DNA of 64,000 bases from DATARH01 sp036268075 (lineage in GTDB: Bacteria > Pseudomonadota > Alphaproteobacteria > ATCC43930 > CGMCC-115725), in the NCBI GenBank assembly GCA_036268075.1, contig DATAUV010000114.1, positions 1 through 64,000 on the forward strand, in the 5' to 3' direction. This document shows positions 41,241-48,297 of the stretch, piece after piece. Position 1 is the first letter of the stretch. Each line of letters opens with the position of its first letter. The notes below the pieces were generated by a model that saw only the letters and a program-made list of their open reading frames with translations, had not been told where the DNA came from and searched no databases. The position numbers were made by a program, and so were the translations under genes.

Positions 41241-42020
41241 TTACACCCCAAACCTCTCCCGCCACCCCAGCCCCTCGACCGTATCCCCGGCAGGGTGGTA
41301 CTCGCACCCTACCCAGCCGTCATAGCCGAGCGTGTCGATGTGGCGGAAGAGATGGTCCCAGCCGATCTCGCCGGTGCCGGGCTCGTGGCGATCGGGGACG
41401 TCGCCGATCTGGATGTGGCCGATCACCGGAATCAGCGCGGTGAGCCGGTTGCAGAGGTTGCCTTGCGCGAGCTGGCAATGGAACGTGTCGAACTGCAGCC
41501 CGGTCCGGTCGACGCCGATCGCCTCGACGATCGCGGCGCCCTGTTCCTGGGTCGAGATCAGATAGCCGGACGCGTCGCGCGGGTTGAGCGGCTCGATCAT
41601 CAGGCGCACGCCATGTCTCACGGCCCTGTCGCCGGCCCAGGCGAGATTGTTGGCGTAGACCGCGAGCGCCGTCTCGCGGAGGACGCCCTGCGGCGGCACG
41701 CCGGCGAGCACGTGGATGCGCTTGCACCCGAGCGCCCCGGCATAGTCGAGCGCCTGGTCGATCGAGGCGCGGAACTCGGCCTCGCGCCCGGGCAGACAGG
41801 CGAGCCCGCGATCGCCCTTGGCGCGGTCGCCGGGGGTCGTGTTGATCAATGCTTGCGCGAGCCCGTTATCGTCGAGCCGCGCCCGCAATTCGCGCGCCTC
41901 GTACTCGTAGGGCGAGGCGTATTCGACCCCGGCAAACCCCGCCCGCGCCGCCGCCGCGAACCGGTCGAGAAACGGCGCCTCGCAAAACAGAAACCCCAGA
42001 TTGGCGCATAGGCGCAGCAT
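41241..42020 (-). CDS. hyi: hydroxypyruvate isomerase / 2-oxo-tetronate isomerase-like
   Basis: A 259-residue TIM-barrel sugar isomerase of the Hyi/OtnI family. ATG 42020 follows GGGAGACGACG. Family segments: LCANLGFLFCEAPFLDRFAA, FAGVEYASPYEYEA, LMIEPLNPRDASGYL with the metal Glu, LQFDTFHCQLAQGNL and GWVGCEYHPAGDTVEGLGW with the second Glu. It interconverts hydroxypyruvate and tartronate semialdehyde, or 2-oxo-tetronate isomers. No dehydrogenase partner is adjacent. The upstream frame extension to 42077 reads intergenic repeat. Confidence 0.87.
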   Translation of the reverse strand: MLRLCANLGFLFCEAPFLDRFAAAARAGFAGVEYASPYEYEARELRARLDDNGLAQALINTTPGDRAKGDRGLACLPGREAEFRASIDQALDYAGALGCKRIHVLAGVPPQGVLRETALAVYANNLAWAGDRAVRHGVRLMIEPLNPRDASGYLISTQEQGAAIVEAIGVDRTGLQFDTFHCQLAQGNLCNRLTALIPVIGHIQIGDVPDRHEPGTGEIGWDHLFRHIDTLGYDGWVGCEYHPAGDTVEGLGWRERFGV

Positions 42021-42066
42021 CGTCGTCTCCCCTCCGTCTCGCCCGCACTTTAAGCGCGAAGCGCAA

Positions 42067-42161
42067 GGAATCCACAATGAGCCAGTGAGACAGTGAGCTC
42101 CGGCTCCTCACTGCCTCACTGCCTCACTGTCTCACTGTCTCACTGGCTCATTGTGGATTCC
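42067..42161. repeat. octamer palindrome, copy B
   Basis: Two perfectly complementary 31-bp arms (42067-42097 and 42131-42161) begin GGAATCCACAATGAGCCAG and carry tandem TGAGNCAG octamers. The spacer holds more CACTGCCT/CACTGTCT units. Outside, GCGAAGCGCAAG and TGCGGCTTCGC extend the pairing imperfectly. It occupies much of the 268-bp gap before the 516-residue gene. Nothing else is visible there except the ribosome site. Confidence 0.9.
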
Positions 42162-42288
42162 TGCGGCTTCGCCGCTTCGCCATGCGTGAAGCGGGTGGCG
42201 GGGTGCGTCCGGCCCGGCTTTACGGCATGGCTTTCGCGGCATACGCTTCTTTGAGAGGGAACGCGCCGCGAATAGAGGGAGCACCGCG

Positions 42289-43839
42289 ATGCTGCTCAAC
42301 CGCACCGAGATCAGCGAAGACCAGGCTTTCGGCCAGTTCACCGACTCGATCCTCGAACGCGACCAGGCGAAGACGACCGATTTGTTCTTCAAGATGGTCC
42401 AGGGCGGGCGCTCGATCGGCGACGCGCTGAGCCTTGTCACCGCGGCCGAGGCGCCGTTTGTCAATGTGCCGTGCCACATCAACATCAAGGACGGCAACAT
42501 CGCGCTGACCAACAACGACCACACGCTGCTGGGCCTCCGCGCGTCGGCCCATCTGATGCCGTACCTGCCGGAAAAATATCGGCTTTTGCCGATGCTGCAG
42601 AGCGTCTGGTACATCGGCGCGGGCCTCGATATCTGGAACCAGCTCCTTTACAAATACCCCGGCCGCTACGCGACGATGAAGGGCGTGCAGGTGCCGCCGC
42701 CGTCCTACGGCCCGTCCGTCTGGCTCGAAGACACGCCGCCGATCGTCGAGGACGGCACGGTCGAGGAGCGGCTGCATTCCTACATGATCGCGACGATGAC
42801 CGGCGATTCGCGGCGTGCGCACGGCCTCTTCCTCGGCATCGCGCAGGATCCGGAGGCCCGCGGGGACCTCCAGGACACGATCGAGTTCCTCGGCCTCATC
42901 GACCTCCAGGAAACCGTGATCGGGCGCAAGGCGCGCAACACGGGCCACAAGGCGATCCGCGCCCGCGCCGTCACCGACCTCGCCAATTACATCGGCTGGG
43001 AGAAGTCGCACGGCGTCTTCTACATGGGCGTCCCCGACATGGCGGTCGGCCCCTTGTACTACTCGCTCTACGACGCCGCCTCGGTGCGGATCGGCGCCGA
43101 GTTCCCCGACGATTTCGGCAAGAACCTCGAAGCCACCAACAAGACCCCGCTCAGTGCGAACGAGGTCGAGGACATGATCCACCAGATGATGAACGCCGAC
43201 GGCGAGACCGTCTGGACCCTCATCACCACCCACCTCAAGAACGGCAAGGCGATCCAGAGCCTCGGCGACACGATCCAGCTCGGCGCCGCCGAGCTGATCC
43301 TGCGCACGACCGTCGCGCGGCAATTTACCAACGGGCAGCACCCGTTCGATTATTGCAACGTCGCGAACAACTGGATGCGCCGCAGCCGCAGCCCGTACAA
43401 GGCCCGCATCCTCTATCTGATGGCCAATTTCATCAACGACGTGGCCCACGAGAACAAATTGCAAAAGACCGTCATCGAGGACGAGATCGCCGGGTATGAC
43501 GGCAACGGGCGGACGGGGGAGGCGCTGCTCGCCGACCTCGACGACGCGATCATGTCGCTCGACGCCGCGAAATCGACCGCGGTCGCGCACGCCTACCTCA
43601 AATCCGGCGCCGACCGCCGGCCCTATCAGGAGGCCGTGGCGCTGTGCGCCAGCCGCTTCCAGGACGACCCGCACAACCAGAAGATCACCGTCTCGACCTT
43701 TGAGGAATACGGGCTCAACAGCACGCATCTCAAGGACCGGATGCTCCTCGCCACCCCCCGCCTCCTCGCCGGCTGGGTCAAGATGCCCGGCGAGCGCGAG
43801 TGCTTCGCGCGGTACGAGCGGGAGTGGATTTACCAGTAG
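42289..43839 (+). CDS. uncharacterised 516-residue protein
   Basis: A soluble, mostly helical 516-residue protein preceded by GAGGGAG 8 nt before ATG 42289. It has no signal peptide or transmembrane segment. Conserved-looking blocks include NVPCHINIKDGNIALTNNDH, GLDIWNQLLYKYPGRYATMK, HGVFYMGVPDMAVGPLYYSL and QFTNGQHPFDYCNVANNW. Several His and aromatic residues recur in these blocks, and the arrangement is loosely reminiscent of questin-oxidase-like helical proteins, but I do not recognise the family. The gene stands alone, flanked on both sides by octamer palindromes B and C. Confidence 0.8.
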   Translation: MLLNRTEISEDQAFGQFTDSILERDQAKTTDLFFKMVQGGRSIGDALSLVTAAEAPFVNVPCHINIKDGNIALTNNDHTLLGLRASAHLMPYLPEKYRLLPMLQSVWYIGAGLDIWNQLLYKYPGRYATMKGVQVPPPSYGPSVWLEDTPPIVEDGTVEERLHSYMIATMTGDSRRAHGLFLGIAQDPEARGDLQDTIEFLGLIDLQETVIGRKARNTGHKAIRARAVTDLANYIGWEKSHGVFYMGVPDMAVGPLYYSLYDAASVRIGAEFPDDFGKNLEATNKTPLSANEVEDMIHQMMNADGETVWTLITTHLKNGKAIQSLGDTIQLGAAELILRTTVARQFTNGQHPFDYCNVANNWMRRSRSPYKARILYLMANFINDVAHENKLQKTVIEDEIAGYDGNGRTGEALLADLDDAIMSLDAAKSTAVAHAYLKSGADRRPYQEAVALCASRFQDDPHNQKITVSTFEEYGLNSTHLKDRMLLATPRLLAGWVKMPGERECFARYEREWIYQ

Positions 43840-43922
43840 GGCGGATAAGCAAAGCGCAATCCGCCTTCATCGGCGCTTAATGAGCGATAGCCTCGGTATC
43901 GCGGCGAAGCCGCAGGGATTCC

Positions 43923-43985
43923 CAATGAGGCAGTGAGGCAGTGGATGCCGAGCCCTCTTAGTCTCACTGCCTCACTGCCTCATTG
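43923..43985. repeat. octamer palindrome, copy C
   Basis: Perfect 21-bp arms (43923-43943 and 43965-43985) read CAATGAGGCAGTGAGGCAGT and its complement around a 21-bp spacer. The flank GCGAAGCCGCAGGGATTCC resembles that of copy B. Confidence 0.9.
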
Positions 43986-44009
43986 TGAATTAATCGCGCT
44001 CCGCGCGGT

Positions 44010-44774
44010 CTATTTCGGCAGCACCTTCGCCAGCGCCTGGTACGCCCGCTCATCGGTGCGGTCGTAGCGTAGCGGGGTCACCACCACCTTGCCGGCGTCG
44101 AGCGCGTCGATGTCGCTTTCCGGGCCCTGCTCGCGCGGGCCGCGGCGGAACATGATCCAGTGGTATTCGAACCCGCGCGGGTCGGTGCGGGTGTCGACGG
44201 TCATCCCCTGGACGAGGCCGGCGCCCTGCCGCGCCAGGGTCAGCGGCCCGACCTCGGCGGCCGGCAGGTTCGGGAAGTTGACGTTGAGGCAGGTCGACTG
44301 GTCCCAGCCGATCTCCAAAAGGCGCCGCACGACGCCGGCGCCCAGCGTCGCGGCGGTGTCCCATGGCACGTTGGCGCGGTCGGCATATTCCTGGCTCAGC
44401 GCGATCGCCGACGCGCCGAGCATCATCGCCGTCATCGCGCCGCCGACCGTCCCGGAATAGACATTCTCGACCCCGAGATTGGCGCCGCGGTTGACCCCGC
44501 TGAGACACAGCGCCGGCGGCCGGTCCCGCAGCAGGTGAGAAATGCCGATGACGGCGCAATCGCCCGGCGTGCCGAGCACGCTGTAACGCCGCTCGCCGCG
44601 TTTCGTAACCCGCACCGGGTGGTGGAGGCTGACCGCGTGCGACACGCCGCTCTGGTCGTGCTCGGGCGCGACGACCCAGACCTCGCGCGCCAGCTCGGCG
44701 GCGATCCCTTCGAGCACCTTGAGCCCCGGCGCGTCGATGCCGTCGTCGTTCGTCAGCAGAATGTGATCGAGCAT
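44010..44774 (-). CDS. surE: 5'/3'-nucleotidase SurE
   Basis: A 254-residue survival protein E, a metal-dependent nucleoside monophosphatase. The metal motif LLTNDDGIDAPG gives Asp10/Asp11; VVAPEHDQSGVSH and LSGVNRGANLG with the conserved Asn follow. ATG 44774 is the family-like start; a frame to 44834 adds 20 unrelated residues. The gene is monocistronic here and divergent from the VOC gene. In many alphaproteobacteria surE lies with serS/pcm; that linkage is absent. Confidence 0.94.
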   Translation of the reverse strand: MLDHILLTNDDGIDAPGLKVLEGIAAELAREVWVVAPEHDQSGVSHAVSLHHPVRVTKRGERRYSVLGTPGDCAVIGISHLLRDRPPALCLSGVNRGANLGVENVYSGTVGGAMTAMMLGASAIALSQEYADRANVPWDTAATLGAGVVRRLLEIGWDQSTCLNVNFPNLPAAEVGPLTLARQGAGLVQGMTVDTRTDPRGFEYHWIMFRRGPREQGPESDIDALDAGKVVVTPLRYDRTDERAYQALAKVLPK

Positions 44775-44833
44775 GGATCTTTTCCCGCGAGGCGGCGGCG
44801 CGTACCAATACCCGCCCGAAGCGGGAGGCGACA

Positions 44834-45229
44834 ATGTTCAAGCGCATCGACCATGTCGAGATCGTGACAGACAAGCCGGACGAGACGGAAAAATTCTACA
44901 CCGAGATCCTCGGCTTCACCGTGCGTGAGCGCGACCGCGTCCCCCGCCCCGGCACCGACATGGCGCTGAACCTCGTCTATCTCGACCTCGGCGGCACGAC
45001 TGTCGAGCTGATGACCTGGGAGAACGTGCCCACCGCGCCCAAGCCCGAGCTCGAGCATCTCGGCTATCGCTTGATCGCGATCGAGGTCGAGGACATGAAG
45101 GCGGCCCTCGCCTACCTCAAGGACAAAGGCGTCGAGCCCGTGTGGGGCCCGATGTTCCAAGACACCTACGCCCGCGCCGAAATCGCCGACCCGAACGGGT
45201 ATCGGATCGAACTCAGGCATTGGGTGTAG
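44834..45229 (+). CDS. VOC (glyoxalase/dioxygenase superfamily) protein
   Basis: A 131-residue two-module VOC protein: FKRIDHVEIVTDKPDETEKF, YLDLGGTTVELMTWEN, YRLIAIEVEDMKAALAYLKD and IADPNGYRIELRHW. Metal ligands expected at His7, Glu in VELM, and the last Glu in RIEL are present. GGGAGG precedes ATG 44834. It is lactoylglutathione lyase-like, but the substrate is uncertain. It is followed by a GST gene after a repeat. Confidence 0.88.
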   Translation: MFKRIDHVEIVTDKPDETEKFYTEILGFTVRERDRVPRPGTDMALNLVYLDLGGTTVELMTWENVPTAPKPELEHLGYRLIAIEVEDMKAALAYLKDKGVEPVWGPMFQDTYARAEIADPNGYRIELRHWV

Positions 45230-45248
45230 CCCCCAGCCGCACCGCTGC

Positions 45249-45326
45249 CGTCATCCCGGCGCAGGCCGGGACACACGGTTCTAACGCACGGGCGGCTCAT
45301 AAATGCCGGCCTGCGCCGGGATGACG
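45249..45326. repeat. CGTCATCCCGGCGCAGGCCGGG palindrome, copy 3
   Basis: Arms CGTCATCCCGGCGCAGGCC and GGCCTGCGCCGGGATGACG are perfect inverted complements. The element fills the gap between the VOC and GST genes. Confidence 0.88.
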
Positions 45327-45403
45327 GCGATATAGGCCGGTTGAACCCCCCACCCCCGCCGTGCGATCCTGCCCCCAATTCCACGCCGTCACGGGAGGAA
45401 ATC

Positions 45404-46096
45404 ATGCCAAATTACATGCTGGTCAGCTTCAAGACCTGCCCCTGGGTGCAGCGCTCGGCGATCATCCTGCGCGAGAAGAACGAGCCGTTCGAGTTCCGCC
45501 ACATCGAGAGCGACAACCGGCCGGACTGGTTTCTCGCGATCTCGCCGCACAAAAAGGTGCCGGTGCTGCGCATCGACGACAAGGTGACGCTGTTCGAATC
45601 GAGCGCGATCAACGAATACCTCGACGAGGTGGTGAGCCCGCAGCTTCACCCGGCCGATCCGATCGAGCGCGCGATCAACCGCGCCTGGACCGATTACGTA
45701 CCGACCTTTTCCTCGGCGGTCACCGGCTGCGCCTATGCCGCGACCAAGGAGGCCTATGACGCCGCGGTCGCGAAAATCCCGGACGCCTTCGCCAAGCTCG
45801 AAGGCGCGCTCGAAAAGCAGGGCGGCGGGCCGTTCTTCAACGGCGCAAAGTACTCGCTCGTCGATGCCGCCTATGCGCCGTTCCTGCAGCGCTATTACTT
45901 CCTCGACCGGGTGAAGCCGCTCGGCCAGATCGAGAAGTACCCGCGCGTGAAAGCCTGGGCCGACGCGCTGATGGCCCGCCCCTCGACCCACTCGTTCCCG
46001 GAGCCGGAGTTCGAGGCGATGTACCGCGAGAATCTGCGGAAGCGCGGCAGCTATCTGTCGTCGTTCCTGGAGCCGGCAAGGGCTGCGGCGGAGTAG
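45404..46096 (+). CDS. glutathione S-transferase family protein
   Basis: A 230-residue GST. The N-terminal thioredoxin-like domain has SFKTCPWVQRSAIILREKNE with a CPW motif near residue 13, cis-proline VPVLRIDD, and the GSH-binding ESSAINEYLDE. An all-helical C-terminal domain follows. The CPxx motif suggests omega/beta-like chemistry (thiol transfer or reduction of glutathionyl adducts). GGGAGG lies upstream of ATG 45404; a longer frame from 45341 is repeat-adjacent noise. Confidence 0.9.
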   Translation: MPNYMLVSFKTCPWVQRSAIILREKNEPFEFRHIESDNRPDWFLAISPHKKVPVLRIDDKVTLFESSAINEYLDEVVSPQLHPADPIERAINRAWTDYVPTFSSAVTGCAYAATKEAYDAAVAKIPDAFAKLEGALEKQGGGPFFNGAKYSLVDAAYAPFLQRYYFLDRVKPLGQIEKYPRVKAWADALMARPSTHSFPEPEFEAMYRENLRKRGSYLSSFLEPARAAAE

Positions 46097-46138
46097 AGCG
46101 CCAGGGGTTCAAGAGCGCGGCACCCACCAACCCCTCGC

Positions 46139-46240
46139 CGCCCATTGGGGGGAGAGGGAGGGGCCCGCGAAGCGGGAGGGTGAGGTGGGCTGATTCAGAG
46201 CATGCCCACCTCACCCCGGCCCTCTCCCCCCAATGGGCGG
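46139..46240. repeat. CCCTCTCCCC palindrome, copy 2
   Basis: Outer arms begin CCGCCCATTGGGGGGAGAGG and end CCCTCTCCCCCCAATGGGCGG. An inner pair GAGGTGGGC/GCCCACCTC surrounds TGATTCAGAGCAT. It fills the gap between the convergent GST and PhnB-like genes. Confidence 0.88.
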
Positions 46241-46279
46241 AGAGGGAGCGATCCGTGCGGTCGCTACCAGCGCTGCTGA

Positions 46280-46693
46280 TTAGTGCTGCTCGACCATCAC
46301 CATCCAGTTGATGCCGAACTTGTCGCCGACCATCCCGAAGGCCGGCGAGAAGAACGTCTTGGTCAGCGGCATCCGCACCTGACCGCCCTCGGCGAGCGCC
46401 GTGAACTTGCGCTCGGCGTCGGCGGCGTCGGTGGCCGACAGGGCCAGGGAAAACCCATGGAAACCCTGGTCGGGCTCGCCCATCCCGTCGGAAGCCATGA
46501 TCATCGTGTCGCCGATCTTCACCGAGGCGTGCATGATCTTGTCGCCCATCTCCGGCTTCATCCCCGGCGGTTTCGGCTCGGGATGGTCCTTGAACCGCAT
46601 CATCATCTGCACCTCGGCGCCGAGCGCCTTTTTGTAGAAGGCGATCGCCTCCTCGCAACGGCCGCCGAGCGCCAGGTAAGTGGTGATTGCCAT
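46280..46693 (-). CDS. PhnB-like VOC family protein
   Basis: A 137-residue PhnB/YjdN-type protein. ATG 46693, with GAGGAG 8 nt upstream, is preferred to GTG 46702. It shows the typical opening TYLALGGRCEEAIAFYKKAL, MMMRFKDHP, HASVKIGDTMIMASDG and the ending FGINWMVMVEQ. The family lacks most metal ligands of true glyoxalases, and the biochemical role is unknown. Confidence 0.88.
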   Translation of the reverse strand: MAITTYLALGGRCEEAIAFYKKALGAEVQMMMRFKDHPEPKPPGMKPEMGDKIMHASVKIGDTMIMASDGMGEPDQGFHGFSLALSATDAADAERKFTALAEGGQVRMPLTKTFFSPAFGMVGDKFGINWMVMVEQH

Positions 46694-46770
46694 CGTCGTC
46701 ACTCCTCTTCAATCGGCAACAATAAGATGCGGGCGGGACGCCGCAACCCTTAACAAAAAGATACGGGCGG

Positions 46771-46965
46771 GAGGACAAGGAAGGGCTCGACCTCGCGATC
46801 CTGTTCCCGACCTCGGCGATGTACGTCACCGCGTTTACCCGCATGAATTCCCGCTTCGCCGCCGCCGCGTGCCGCGCCTATAACGACTGGCTCTACGACT
46901 ACATCCAGGCCGCCGACGCGAAACGGCTTTACGGCGCCGCCGCGATCACGGCCCATGACTCGGCC
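46771..46965 (+). pseudogene. internal fragment of an amidohydrolase (metal-dependent hydrolase)
   Basis: An open stretch without a usable start reads EDKEGLDLAILFPTSAMYVT, then CRAYNDWLYDYIQAADAKRL. The pattern EGxDxAxLxPTxxxxxT...AYNDWL...DxxRL is typical of the amidohydrolase-2 family. Both ends are missing, and it runs straight into a fragment of a different gene in another frame. The 581-bp gap between the PhnB-like gene and dctP holds only these two remnants. Confidence 0.7.
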
Positions 46966-47135
46966 TCGCCCTCGACCTCGCGTCCGAGACCGAAACGCCG
47001 ATGCGCCTCAACGCGCTCGCCAAGGCCGAAATGGACGCCGCGATCGAACGCGGCTGGGGCGATCGCGACGCGTCGAGCTTCCTTCTGTTGCAGGAGGAAC
47101 GCGCCGGCGTCGCGGTGCGGCTGCCCAATTCCTAG
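46962..47135 (+). pseudogene. C-terminal fragment of an NAD(P)-dependent 3-hydroxyisobutyrate dehydrogenase-like gene
   Basis: In a frame different from the preceding fragment, 57 codons before TAG 47133-47135 read LALDLASETETPMRLNALAK, AEMDAAIERGWGDRDASSFL and QEERAGVAVRLPNS. This is the usual C-terminus of HIBADH-like oxidoreductases. The N-terminal Rossmann domain is absent. A deletion joined it to the amidohydrolase remnant near 46962-46965. Confidence 0.7.
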
Positions 47136-47274
47136 GCAGCAGCCCGAGCCCCTCGGCGGCAAGCCCGGCACGGATCGCATAGCCGCTCTGCGCGAACCGC
47201 ACGGCGCTTGACTCGCCCCCGCTCTTTGCCGCTGTTGCTCGCCATAAATCAGGATGCCCGGGGGAGAATCGGCG

Positions 47275-48297
47275 ATGAGCTTGACGCGCAGGACATTGCT
47301 GGCCCGCGCCGGCACTGCCGCCGGCACGATTGTGGCCGCGCCGTTCGTCCTCCGCTATCCCGCCAACGCCGCCGAGTTCGACTACAAATGCGGCACGGCG
47401 CTGCCGGACGGGCACCCGATGTGCATCCGCGGCCGCGAGGCGATGGACCGCATCAAGGAAAAAAGCAGCGGGCGGCTCGCGATCACGCTCTACACCAACA
47501 GCGTGCTCGGCCAGGACACGGCGATGATCTCGCAGACGATCTCCGGCGCGCTGCAATGCTATTACCTGCCGATCGACCTGCTCGCCCCGCGCAACCCGGC
47601 CTGCGGCATCTTCGGCGTCGGGTTCGCGTTCGACGGCTACACCCATGTGTGGGAATCGATCGACGGCGACCTCGGCGACTATCTGCGCGAATTGTCCGAG
47701 CAGATCGGCTTTCACGTGATGCCCAAGGGCTTCGACCACGGGTTCCGCCACATCACGACGCGCAACAAGCCGATCAACGTGCCGGGCGACCTCAAGGGCT
47801 TCAAGATCCGCCTGCCGGTCGCGCCCTACCTGATTTCGCTGTTCAAGCATCTCGGCGCGTCGCCGACCCCGATCAATTTCGGCGAGGTCTATAGCGCGTT
47901 GCAGACGGGTGTCGTCGACGGCCAGGAAAACCCGCTGATCCTCATCGACACGGCCAAGCTCTACGAGGTGCAGAAGTTCTGCAGCATGACCTACCACGTC
48001 TGGGCCGCCATCAACATGTCGTTCGGCGTGCCGTACTGGAAGAAGCTGCCGCAGGACCTGCAGGATCTCGCGACCACCGAGTTCAGCGCCTCGGCGATGA
48101 CCGAACGCGACGACTGGCAGAAAATGAGCGCGGCGGAAGTGGACAAGCTGAGCAAGGCGGGCCTCACCTTCAACAAGCCCGACATCGCACCCTTCCGCGA
48201 CGAGCTGAAGAAGGCGGGCTTCTACCCCGAGATGAAGAAGGAATCGGGCGACAAGGCCTGGGCCCTCCTTGAAAAATACGTCGGGCAGCTCGCGTGA
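47275..48297 (+). CDS. dctP: TRAP transporter solute-binding protein (DctP family)
   Basis: A 340-residue periplasmic receptor. ATG 47275 follows GGGGGAG. A Tat-like LTRRTLLARAG motif and a hydrophobic segment end near ANAA. DctP hallmarks: GREAMDRIKEKSSGRLAITL, PINVPGDLKGFKIRLPVAPY with the carboxylate-binding Arg, NFGEVYSALQTGVVDGQENP. It binds an organic acid, perhaps aromatic or hydroxy acid, for the fused permease encoded downstream with a 4-bp overlap. The two preceding pseudogene fragments may be relics of the matching catabolic genes (inference). Confidence 0.92.
   Translation: MSLTRRTLLARAGTAAGTIVAAPFVLRYPANAAEFDYKCGTALPDGHPMCIRGREAMDRIKEKSSGRLAITLYTNSVLGQDTAMISQTISGALQCYYLPIDLLAPRNPACGIFGVGFAFDGYTHVWESIDGDLGDYLRELSEQIGFHVMPKGFDHGFRHITTRNKPINVPGDLKGFKIRLPVAPYLISLFKHLGASPTPINFGEVYSALQTGVVDGQENPLILIDTAKLYEVQKFCSMTYHVWAAINMSFGVPYWKKLPQDLQDLATTEFSASAMTERDDWQKMSAAEVDKLSKAGLTFNKPDIAPFRDELKKAGFYPEMKKESGDKAWALLEKYVGQLA

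Noticed and set aside
34059..43985. Octamer arrays as a CRISPR
   Set aside because: Units are contiguous 8-mers arranged as inverted arms, without spacers of constant length and without cas genes.
46771..47135. Single intact small gene upstream of dctP
   Set aside because: The two halves are in different frames and match different families, with no start codon context.
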